From the NCBI RefSeq assembly GCF_014133895.1, contig NC_050729.1:310001-374000 (forward strand): a stretch of DNA of 64,000 nt. Direction: 5' to 3'. Positions 11,936-20,068 of this stretch are shown here, piece by piece. The translations under genes and the position numbers were made by a program. This DNA is from Torulaspora globosa (lineage: Eukaryota; Ascomycota; Saccharomycetes; Saccharomycetales; Saccharomycetaceae). The notes below the pieces were generated by a model. The model did not search any database and had not been told where the DNA came from. It worked only from the letters and a program-made list of their open reading frames with translations. Every line of letters starts with the position of its first letter. The first letter of the stretch is position 1.

Positions 11936-12028
11936 AATTAGTATGATGATACATCTACTTGTTGCTCGAAGAATATTCGATGTGAGCGCAACGATTTCTC
12001 AATAGACTACAACGGTATCTGACTAGTT
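11936..12028 (+). ncRNA. snR79: C/D-box snoRNA, snR79-like, guide for 18S rRNA
   Basis: A C box ATGATGA lies at 11943-11949 and a D box CTGA at 12019-12022. The flanks aattagt (11936-11942) and actagtt (12022-12028) can form a seven-pair terminal stem with one G-U pair. Directly before the D box, 12004-12018 (agactacaacggtat) is complementary to the conserved 18S rRNA segment AUACCGUCGUAGUCU at 14 of 15 positions, with one A-C mismatch. The fifth base before the D box pairs with the second C of AUACC, which by recollection is C1007 of S. cerevisiae 18S, the snR79 target. I also recall snR79 lying between SEN2 and MDN1 in S. cerevisiae, as here. Internal C' and D' boxes are not clear, and the exact ends are estimates. 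Confidence 0.85.
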
Positions 12029-12122
12029 CCGTAGCTAAATTAGATTTTCTTGCTAACTCTATGTTCTATCCTTGCCAGATGAGCATGAGGACTTGGACAT
12101 TTAGCAGTCGTAAGATACAGCA

Positions 12123-12172
12123 CGAAATACCGAAGCTTAGGTTAATCTTTAAGCTTAGCAAGCTGTATTTCG
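12123..12172. repeat. Nested inverted repeat before SEN2
   Basis: The outer arms CGAAATAC (12123-12130) and GTATTTCG (12165-12172) are perfect reverse complements. Inside them AAGCTTA (12133-12139) and TAAGCTT (12150-12156) are also perfect reverse complements. The structure ends seven bases before the SEN2 ATG, so it could be a hairpin in the 5' leader or a protein-binding dyad. Confidence 0.7.
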
Positions 12173-12179
12173 ACTAATT

Positions 12180-13256
12180 ATGGCCAAAGGCAAGTCAAAT
12201 TCATTGAGGTACCGTTATCCACTGCCGGTTCATCCTATAGAGCTACCTCAGCTGCTGCCGCATAATCCTCTATCGTGGGTTTGTTGGATCTATAGCTACG
12301 TCAAGAGTTCAAGCAGGATTACACCCATTCAGGTTGAGATTACCGGTGATGAGTTCGTGCATATCCTCGTGAAAGAGCCAAGCCAGATGATCTACCTATG
12401 GGATAACGGATTCTTTGGCACTGGCCAACTATCTCGAAGTGAGCCTACTTGGTTTGAACGTACCAATGCCATGATCAATGGGGATAGGCAATCCAGTCCC
12501 GGGACCCCTCTGGAGAGGATCACTGAGCAAAGAAGGTGGGAAAGGTCCCAGTTCAAGAAGAGAAGGGTCGAAATGGAAAGACAACTGCTAGAGCTGAGGA
12601 AGAATGGTGGTACTGTAGAGGAAGAAGCCGTCTTATTGGAAAATCAGAGACTAGAGCTTCGAAATTTTAAAGCATCCCAGGGTTCCGACTCTTCAACCAC
12701 AATATCCAAGGCCTTTTATGACTTCGAGTCGTTGTTTGATAGCGAAGGAGATCTAGCACAGCTAGAAGCACTAGAGCTGCTGCCCGTGGAAGCTGTTTTT
12801 CTCTCGTTTGCTCTCCCAGTGCTGGATATCAGCCCGAATGTCCTATTTCAAAGACTTCTAGACTACAACAATCTGTCCTATGGCGCAATATATCCTCTGG
12901 TCAAGCAGTACGTGGCGTATCATCACTACAGATCCCACGGTTGGTGCGTTCGATCGGGAATCAAGTTCGGCTGCGACTACTTGCTGTATAGGAGAGGCCC
13001 TCCATTCCAGCATGCCCAATTTTGCATCGCAGTACTGGACAGCGAGGAGAGCCATGATTACACATGGTACTCGAGCGTCGCTCGAGTCGTTGGCGGCGCT
13101 AAGAAGACTCTCATACTCTGCTATGTGGAGAAATTGAAACCAGAGGAAGATATCGTCAAGATGTGGCTGCGAAACGACTTTACCAGCGCCTTCTCCAGCT
13201 TTCGAGTGAATGAAGTTGTCTACAGAAGATGGGTTCCTGGGAAAAATAGAGATTAA
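12180..13256 (+). CDS. SEN2: tRNA-splicing endonuclease catalytic subunit Sen2
   Basis: One of two catalytic subunits of the heterotetrameric tRNA-intron endonuclease, which in yeast sits on the mitochondrial surface; Sen2 cuts the 5' splice site. The 358-residue product is close to the 377 of S. cerevisiae. The C-terminal nuclease fold contains GIKFGCDYLLYRRGPPFQHA. The catalytic triad appears as Tyr270, His278 and Lys309, with the same spacing as the recalled yeast triad Y289, H297 and K328. The ATG at 12180 is the first in frame. A nested inverted repeat lies just before the start (12123-12172). The neighbours MDN1 and LCL2 match YLR104-YLR106. Confidence 0.95.
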   Translation: MAKGKSNSLRYRYPLPVHPIELPQLLPHNPLSWVCWIYSYVKSSSRITPIQVEITGDEFVHILVKEPSQMIYLWDNGFFGTGQLSRSEPTWFERTNAMINGDRQSSPGTPLERITEQRRWERSQFKKRRVEMERQLLELRKNGGTVEEEAVLLENQRLELRNFKASQGSDSSTTISKAFYDFESLFDSEGDLAQLEALELLPVEAVFLSFALPVLDISPNVLFQRLLDYNNLSYGAIYPLVKQYVAYHHYRSHGWCVRSGIKFGCDYLLYRRGPPFQHAQFCIAVLDSEESHDYTWYSSVARVVGGAKKTLILCYVEKLKPEEDIVKMWLRNDFTSAFSSFRVNEVVYRRWVPGKNRD

Positions 13257-13289
13257 TCGCATCATAGAGGTATATACCCTAGCACAAAT

Positions 13290-13688
13290 TCATACTAGAT
13301 CTTTATAAGCTTCCGAGACCCAACCGCAGTCTCTCATACCCTTGATCTTGGCCTTGGGACCTTTGACTGGATCGTCGTAAATCGCATTTAGTTTATCATC
13401 GTGAGTAGCCGGCTTGGATATGCATACGTACCGATCATGAGGCAGTATGCATTTGAGCTGTGAGCTTGGAAAAGGGCAGGGACAGTCCTTAGGCTGTGGA
13501 ACACACTCCAACGTGTCTGTACACAGATATCCCCCGCATTCAGAGTTCAGGTATTTGTCTTCGAACGATTGTGGAGCCTTTTGCTCCTGCTGTTGCTGGT
13601 TTTGATTGAAATTGAACAGGAACCCTGAAGCAGCACTTGCCATCAGCAGAACAGCCGCTAGAAACATTCTAACACCGCTAGCAAACAT
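13290..13688 (-). CDS. LCL2: Lcl2-like secreted/ER small protein
   Basis: The 132-residue protein has nearly the same length as S. cerevisiae Lcl2 (131), a protein linked to chronological lifespan and possibly ER-associated degradation. The N-terminus MFASGVRMFLAAVLLMASAASG is a clear signal peptide. The mature part is short and cysteine-rich (ECGGYLCTDTLECVPQPKDC, then CPCPFP, a later KCILPHDRYVC and a last Cys near the C-terminus), which suits a disulfide-bonded lumenal or secreted protein. It converges with SEN2 and has a CACGTG about 100 bases upstream (13790-13795). The call rests on length, signal peptide, cysteine pattern and synteny; the molecular function is not known. Confidence 0.88.
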   Translation of the reverse strand: MFASGVRMFLAAVLLMASAASGFLFNFNQNQQQQEQKAPQSFEDKYLNSECGGYLCTDTLECVPQPKDCPCPFPSSQLKCILPHDRYVCISKPATHDDKLNAIYDDPVKGPKAKIKGMRDCGWVSEAYKDLV

Positions 13689-14506
13689 TTGGACAAACCT
13701 GGCACTTATTCCAGGGCATCTTGCGCACTCAACGGACCTTGGAAAGCCGTCCAGCTCTTAAGTATGCCAGCTCATCGCTGGCTTATGGTCACGTGACACC
13801 CTTTACTATGCAGCTGTTCCTCTTTTAGCGGTTGAACCGTCCTATCGAGCTTTCCAGCTGCTGGCAGGATAGTTGATGGACTCCGGATCTTCCCTTCTCT
13901 TTGTTTTGCCTAGTTCTTCGGTTCTGTGCTTTATGTAGTTAGCGAAGCTGTCTTAGGCGGCCCAAGGCCGACAGGACACAGTTGAAAACAATGGTGGTCT
14001 GTCGACGGTCTGCGGCTCTGGGATGATCTGCTGCCCAACGTTGAGGAATCCCGATGCTGGTTCGAGCGTTCTAGCTCTGGTTTTCCAGCTCCCTGGCGGT
14101 CAAGGTGGTCAAAGCGCACAATGCAACTAGCTGAGGGCTCATAATCTGACCTAGTGTGTCCTTTAGATATCTTCGGAATCAGTTGGATAGATCGGCGTAT
14201 TCAGGGTTTCGGATTGGCGCCCCACCGTATAGCCGCCGAGGTCCCATCTGCTTTGAGAGGACGGAACAGAAGCCTAACGGTTTGAAGCACTCTGCTGGTT
14301 TGAATTCATGGCAGAGTACGTGGTATGATCATTCCAGACTGAGTTTCCCGGTGGGATGTGGAGAGATATCAGGTCTACCGAATTTTAAATGTTGCGCTGA
14401 GGAGACGGCGCAAAGGAAATCAATGAGATGACTGCTCGGAGCGTCCCCAGCTGGTATTGCAGACGGTATGAACACCCTGAGGTCATCCAGGTTGGCTTTC
14501 TGGCTC

Positions 14507-14512
14507 ACGCGT
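14507..14512. promoter_or_regulatory. MCB box upstream of CDC45 (distal)
   Basis: ACGCGT, the MBF (Mbp1-Swi6) recognition sequence, lies 306 bases before the CDC45 ATG. Replication genes including CDC45 are G1/S-regulated through such sites in S. cerevisiae. Confidence 0.6.
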
Positions 14513-14658
14513 AACCCTCGAACGCAGAAGACCATCGGGACTGGCACGATCTTTGTTGCAGGAGATGCTACAAGTTTCAAGACCATTACTGAGATACTTG
14601 AGGATTTCTGGGAGAAGAATTGGGCGTTTTGCTTGGTGAACGTTAGAGTTCTGTGCTT

Positions 14659-14664
14659 ACGCGT
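14659..14664. promoter_or_regulatory. MCB box upstream of CDC45 (proximal)
   Basis: This second perfect ACGCGT lies 154 bases before the CDC45 ATG. Two perfect copies in one promoter strengthen the case for MBF control. Confidence 0.65.
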
Positions 14665-14817
14665 ATTATGAAGCACTTTTAACGCGATGCGGCTCGAGAG
14701 ATAGCAAGAACATGCAACGTTGCAAAGGTCGTTCGAAAAGGATAGAAGCAGGAGCCAGGTCGTTCAATCAGGCTCGTTGAGGGCATTCGGGTTGTAACTG
14801 AGGGAAAAGGGAGTCCG

Positions 14818-16730
14818 ATGTATTACAACGTTCGACACATTGCTGAGCCCTACGAAAATATACTGCGAGACTCATCGAACCATTCGACATGTCAATTGGT
14901 GATCTTCGTTTCATGTCTTAGCGTCGATGCACTATGTGCAACGAAGATGCTTTCGCAGTTGCTGAAGAAACAGCTGGTTCAGCTGCAGATTGTGCCTGTT
15001 TTTGGATACTCGGACTTGAAAGGTCACTACGCCAAGCTGGATGACAATGTTAATAGTGTAATACTTGTTGGATGCGGGGGTGGCATAGATATCGAACAGT
15101 TTTTCGAAATCGAGCCAGATGAACATGTTATAGAGACTGAGCAGGGCTCCAAGAAGTTTAAGAGGCGATTGTACGTCTTTGATACACACAGACCTTGGAA
15201 TCTGGACAACTTGTTTGGATCGGATATGGTGAATTGTCTAGATGATGGAACTGTCGAAGAAGAGCTAGAGGAAGAGAGAAAGGCATATTTTAGGCTACTT
15301 GAACTGGACGATGAACAAGACGCAGAAAGCGACGAGGGGGAAGAGCCTGAGAACGTCGAAGAAGACGAGGACGAGGATGTTAATGACACAGAAAAGGACG
15401 AAGATGACGATGAAGAGGAGCTTGTTAATAGAAAGAGACGAGCTCCCGATAATGATAAAACTAATGAGAAACAGAGCAGAAAGCAGCGCAGGCAGGAAAT
15501 TCGCGATCTTGAAAGAGTTATTGAGGGACCTCTGTTGTCAACTCCCTTTCATTGCAAGTATACTCGCTTTTATCTGCTGTGGGTGAATGCAATCTGCATT
15601 ATCTATGGCTTGCGATCCTGGGGGCAAATTCGTTGGACACTTCACATCCACAACTGTACAATAGACTATATTCGGTACTGCAGGACGAGGTGAAGAGACT
15701 GTCGCCGAGCACCTATGTTGCAAAGACACCCGACAGCTTATCCTTGGAGGTGCAGCCCGATTATTACTTGTTTCTACTGAGACACTCTTCACTTTACGAT
15801 AGTTTTTACTATTCTAACTTCGTCAACGCCAAGCTGTCACTGTGGAATGAGAATGGTAAGAAGCGTTTGCATAAAATGTTTGCGCGGATGGGAATATCAT
15901 TGAGCACCGCCCAAGAAACGTGGATCTACATGGATAACTCCATCAAAAGGGAACTCGGAATCATCTTCGAGAGAAACCTCGACCGTTACGGTCTGCAGGA
16001 CATTATTAGGGACGGTTTTGTACGTACACTTGGGTTTCGTGGATCAATAAGTGCCAGCGAATACGTCGAGGCTATCATGGCCTTGCTTGAAGTAGGAAAC
16101 GCATCCAAGGACAACATCTTCAGTAACCAAGTTGAAACGGCCGCTAGGCCTGACGACAAGCCAGTGGGCGACTCAGAAGAACCACAAAAGAAATGGATTG
16201 CCAATTTCTGGCTGAGTTGGGATGCACTAGATGATGATAAAGTTACACTTTTACAACAAGGCATAAAGCTTGCCCAAACGCTGCAGAAGGCTGTCTTTAA
16301 TACGGGTGTCACGATTTTGGAGAAGAAGCTGATAAAAGACCTGCGAATCTACAGATTGTGCGTTTTACAAGACGGCCCGGACTTACATCTTTTCAAGAAT
16401 CCTCTCACTCTGCTTCGACTCGGGAATTGGCTTATAGAGTGCTGTGCTGAATCAGAGGAAAAGCACTTGCTTCCCATGGTCCTGGCGACGCTGAATGAAT
16501 CTACTGACACATATCTAGTGGCTGGTCTTCCGCCACGATATCCGAGGGGAATGGATCAGCTGCAAGCGCATAAACCGATTCTGAACAATTTCAGCATGGC
16601 GTTCCAGTACATGACGTCTGAAACCGGTGCGAGGGTCAAGATTGATAATTTTGAAAGTTCGATCATAGAGATTCGTCGTGACGATTTACTGCCATTCCTT
16701 GAGAAATTAACTATGAGTGGCCTTCTGTGA
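14818..16730 (+). CDS. CDC45: Replication initiation factor Cdc45, with apparent one-base frameshift
   Basis: Cdc45 is the CMG helicase subunit needed for origin firing and fork progression. The gene is split over two frames. The first runs from ATG 14818 and reads sensibly through the acidic linker (about residues 160-215) and on to ...LERVIEG. The second is open from about 15525 to the stop at 16730 and starts GTSVVNSLSLQVYSLLSAVGE, which matches the family where the first frame turns into unrelated sequence. The switch falls in ttgagggacc (15521-15530); one extra G in the GGG run would join both parts into a protein of about 637 residues, against 650 in S. cerevisiae. There is no intron signal and no clear slippery heptamer. 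As CDC45 is essential, a sequencing or assembly error is the likeliest reason. The neighbours LCL2 and APC9 match YLR102-YLR104. Confidence 0.93.
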
Positions 16731-16918
16731 CCATAAACTAGCGGAGGCCTTGATGTACCACTACGCATTGTATAGCATTTTGAATTGTTTTGCATACTCT
16801 TGACAGCCAACGTCTGTATTAACTGTCATATCTCTGTGAGATCTGCCTATGAGATAAAAAGTGGTAGCGCCACAAGGAATTCACAAAGTAGCTTAGTAAA
16901 CAGATACCGAAAGTACTG

Positions 16919-17731
16919 ATGCCTCGAGGTACCGAGGCCAATGGAGATACTGCAGGAGATGAGGACTCCAGCAATCATAGTCGATCACACTTCCAGTTGC
17001 CATCGCTGCCTTCTTGGAGGACACCTAAAGTTGAAGCCGGCCAATACAATCACAGCGGTAAAAACAATTACACAACTCCATTGAGGAGACCCAGCTCCCT
17101 TCTAGTGTACCATTCGCACCAGAACCAGAACTTGCATGAGGATCTCGAACAACCGGAATTGAAGGATGGCCTCTTGGATATCCTAAGCGCCAGGTATAGC
17201 AGCGAAACAGAATACGATTACCAGCCGTTGTCACGAAAGCCGTTGCTGGCAGAAAGCAAGATACGTGGATTTTTGCAATCTGAGAGGGCAGCCCATTGTC
17301 TGATCTTCCACAAGGAAGGACACGCTGAGGATACGGAGAGCTACAGGCCTGACATTGACTGGGAGTGCGGCGAGGTTGATCCAGACCAAGAAACTGGCGA
17401 AGCAGGCCCTCTGCTACAGAGCGTACCAGGCTGCAACGAGGACGAGTTGAGCCTCCTGCTCAACAGGAACTTCATGTCACAAAGGCCCAACGTGAGAAAG
17501 TACGACGAGATCCTCAGCAGGAAAGTCAATGGGTTGAAGCGTTTCTGGGGCGACTCAGACCTCACTACTACATTAAGCCGCAAGCATATCCATGAACAAT
17601 ACCGTCATTTGACCGACGAATGGACGATGATTAGCCTGACAAAACTGCGGCTTAAAAGCCTTCACAGCGAGTCACTGAGAACTCCGGAGGACGCTACTTT
17701 CAGCCAGAGGCCAGAGGACTACAATACGTAG
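16919..17731 (+). CDS. APC9: Anaphase-promoting complex subunit Apc9
   Basis: Apc9 is a non-essential APC/C subunit that helps hold Cdc27 in the complex. The predicted 270 residues compare with 265 in S. cerevisiae. It has a low-complexity N-terminus, then conserved-looking blocks such as DILSARYSSETEYDYQPLSR and LLLNRNFMSQRPNVRKYDEI. I do not recognise a domain; the call rests on size and on its place next to CDC45 (YLR102C beside YLR103C). The ATG at 16919 is the first in frame. The gap to CDC45 is 188 bases. Confidence 0.8.
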   Translation: MPRGTEANGDTAGDEDSSNHSRSHFQLPSLPSWRTPKVEAGQYNHSGKNNYTTPLRRPSSLLVYHSHQNQNLHEDLEQPELKDGLLDILSARYSSETEYDYQPLSRKPLLAESKIRGFLQSERAAHCLIFHKEGHAEDTESYRPDIDWECGEVDPDQETGEAGPLLQSVPGCNEDELSLLLNRNFMSQRPNVRKYDEILSRKVNGLKRFWGDSDLTTTLSRKHIHEQYRHLTDEWTMISLTKLRLKSLHSESLRTPEDATFSQRPEDYNT

Positions 17732-17805
17732 CTTTTCGAGACCAGTAGACGGGCATTCGACTAAGAATGGGCATCTCAATGGTTTTCACGTGAATGCTGG
17801 TACTG

Positions 17806-17836
17806 TTAGCCTCGCTCGGCGTTATAGCGAGGCTAA
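17806..17836. repeat. Perfect 11-bp inverted repeat between APC9 and SAC6
   Basis: TTAGCCTCGCT (17806-17816) and AGCGAGGCTAA (17826-17836) are perfect reverse complements around a nine-base loop. It lies about 75 bases after the APC9 stop and about 93 before the SAC6 ATG, so it could be a 3'-end hairpin of APC9 or a promoter dyad of SAC6. Confidence 0.75.
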
Positions 17837-17866
17837 AGGGGCTTAAAGTTGCAAAGTTCATCACAC

Positions 17867-17874
17867 TATAAAGG
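17867..17874 (+). promoter_or_regulatory. TATA-like element of SAC6
   Basis: TATAAAGG lies 56 bases upstream of the exon 1 ATG of SAC6. A CACGTG is further upstream at 17787-17792. Confidence 0.4.
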
Positions 17875-17929
17875 ATGAAGAATATAAGCTTTAGATTCCG
17901 CTAGTATTGCTCGGAAACAGTCGATCATT

Positions 17930-19930
17930 ATGAATATCGTCAAGCTACAAGTATGTGCATTTTGTGCTTCTACACAACTGTATTGACTGCCGAACATGGC
18001 ACTAACTCTTCGCAACTATCTGCAGAGAAAATTCCCAGTGCTCTCTCAAGAAGATCTATTCTCGACAATTGAAAAGTTTCGTGCAATTGATCTCGAGGAC
18101 AAGGGCTGGGTCGAGAAACAACAGGCCTTGGAAGCTGTATCACAATCGGGCGAGACGTCCTACGATGTGGCAAGAGAAACTTTGAAACAGGTCAATGTTG
18201 ATGCCTCTGGTCGTGTTGAACTGGACGATTATGTTGAGTTGATCGCTAAGCTAAAAGAATCACAAGCCGGACCTGCGCCTCAGACCAGTTTTGAAACCGG
18301 CAGTGCCGCTGTGATGCAATCTCCAGGTCGTGGAGGGTTGCAGCATAAAGGTACTGGGGCTCAAGCGAAGATTATTGTTAGCGGTTCCACTACGGGAACT
18401 ACCCATACGATTAACGAGGAAGAGAGGAGAGAATTCACCAAGCACATCAACAGTGTTCTCGCCGGGGACAGCGACATAGGCCATCTTTTGCCCTTCCCAA
18501 CGGATACATTCCAACTTTTCGACGAGTGTAAGGATGGTTTGGTGCTCTCCAAGTTGATCAATGACTCTGTCCCAGACACGATTGATACGAGAGTTTTGAA
18601 CTGGCCAAAGAAGGGGAAAGACTTGAATAACTTCCAGGCAAGCGAAAATGCCAACATTGTCATCAACTCAGCCAAGGCAATTGGTTGCGTCGTTGTCAAC
18701 GTACATTCTGAGGATATTATCGAGGGTAAAGAACATCTTATCTTGGGGCTAATCTGGCAAATCATCAGAAGAGGGCTGTTGAGCAAAATTGATATCAAGT
18801 TACATCCTGAGCTGTATCGTCTGCTGGAAGACGACGAAACTTTGGAGCAATTTTTGAGACTGCCTCCTGAGCAGATCTTACTCCGTTGGTTCAACTACCA
18901 TTTGAAAGCGGCTAACTGGAATAGAAGGGTTGCCAACTTTTCCGGCGATGTCTCAGATGGTGAAAACTACACCATACTATTGAACCAACTGGCTCCAAGT
19001 TTATGTTCAACAGCGCCTTTACAAACAAGTGACCTCCTACAAAGAGCTGAACAAGTTTTACAAAACGCAGAGAAATTGGACTGTAGAAAGTACTTGACGC
19101 CAAGTTCCCTTGTTGCAGGTAATCCAAAGCTGAACTTGGCCTTTGTGGCCCATCTATTCAACACTCACCCTGGCCTAGAACCGGTGGAGGAGTCGGAAAA
19201 GCCTGAGATAGAAGAGTTTGATGCCGAGGGTGAGAGAGAAGCTAGAGTGTTTACCTTATGGCTAAACTCTCTTGATGTCGATCCATCTGTTGTTTCGTTG
19301 TTTGAAGATTTGAAGGACGGATTGATTTTGTTGCAGGCGTACGAAAAGGTCATGCCTGGAGTGGTTCAATACAGCCACGTCAACAAAAGGCCTAGCTCTG
19401 GCTCTGAGATGTCAAGATTCAAAGCTTTGGAGAATACAAACTACGCCGTTGAACTTGGGAAGGCTAATGGGTTTTCCCTTGTTGGTATCGAGGGCTCCGA
19501 TATCGTTGATGGCAATAAACTACTAACATTGGGTCTCGTTTGGCAATTGATGCGTAGGAATATCAACAATACTATCAAGTCTCTATCCTCAAGTGGTAGG
19601 GATATGAGCGACTCTCAAATACTTAAGTGGGCCCAAGAGCAGGTTACAAAAGGAGGCAAATCGTCCAGGATACAGTCTTTCAAAGATCCTTCTTTGTCAA
19701 ATGCTCACTTTTTGCTCGATGTTATCAATGGAATCGCGCCAGGCTATGTTGATTATGATCTAGTGGCTCAAGGGAACACAGAGGAAGAAAAATATGCTAA
19801 TGCTAGGTTGGCTATTTCCATTGCCAGAAAGCTCGGTGCCCTAATATGGTTGGTTCCTGAGGATATCAATGAAGTTCGTTCCAGATTGATCATCACGTTC
19901 GTCGCTTCTTTGATGTCGATCAAAAAATGA
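17930..19930 (+). CDS. SAC6: Fimbrin Sac6, actin-bundling protein; spliced (17930..17950 joined to 18026..19930)
   Basis: Fimbrin bundles actin filaments in cortical patches and cables. Exon 1 encodes only MNIVKLQ and ends at 17950; exon 2 begins at 18026 with RKFPVLSQEDLFSTIEKF. The joined start matches S. cerevisiae Sac6, whose tiny first exon is split at the same place. The product is 641 residues (642 in S. cerevisiae). An EF-hand-like N-terminal part (NVDASGRVELDDYV) is followed by four calponin-homology domains in two actin-binding units, for example GLVLSKLINDSVPDTID and GLILLQAYEKVMPGVVQYSH. The unspliced frame from ATG 17996 reads through the intron's 3' end and is not the real start. 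The S. cerevisiae neighbour MTC5 (YDR128W) lies after ERG27. Confidence 0.96.
17951..18025 (+). other. Spliceosomal intron of SAC6
   Basis: The 75-base intron begins with the consensus GTATGT (17951-17956). It has a branch-point-like CACTAAC at 18000-18006 and ends at CAG (18023-18025), about 20 bases after the branch A. Splicing is in phase 0 and restores the conserved Sac6 N-terminus. Confidence 0.92.
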
Positions 19931-20068
19931 ACTGTGAATTTAGAATTGTAACAAATGTAGCAATTAGATTACTGCTCACTGTCAAGGTCCTTCTTTGATT
20001 GTAGAAGGTGAAGGTGCGCCGACCTTTAAACGCAAGTCTTGAAGTCTATAAACATTTAATTATCTACC

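Larger units (their letters stand above)
13689..14817. other. 1.1-kb LCL2-CDC45 divergent intergenic region
   Basis: This is the longest gene-free stretch of the window. It holds the LCL2 promoter (a CACGTG at 13790-13795) and the CDC45 promoter (MCB boxes at 14507 and 14659). Reading frames inside are short, lack family resemblance and mostly begin at non-ATG codons; the longest ATG frame is about 67 codons (14468-14671, +). I see no tRNA, snoRNA box pair or centromere elements. The middle part, about 13800-14500, is unexplained. Confidence 0.6.

Noticed and set aside
13790..13795. CACGTG as a possible centromere CDEI element
   Set aside because: No AT-rich CDEII or CDEIII-like TCCGAA block follows within about 100 bases; it is better read as a promoter E-box.
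14156..14431. Plus-strand frame of 91 codons in the same gap
   Set aside because: Starts at GTG with no in-frame ATG near the start and has no recognisable motif.
14329..14676. Minus-strand frame of 115 codons in the LCL2-CDC45 gap
   Set aside because: No family resemblance, and it covers both the CDC45 MCB boxes; likely chance.
15525..15552. An intron as the cause of the CDC45 frame change
   Set aside because: No GTATGT-type 5' site or branch site lies nearby, and the two frames meet without lost or extra residues.
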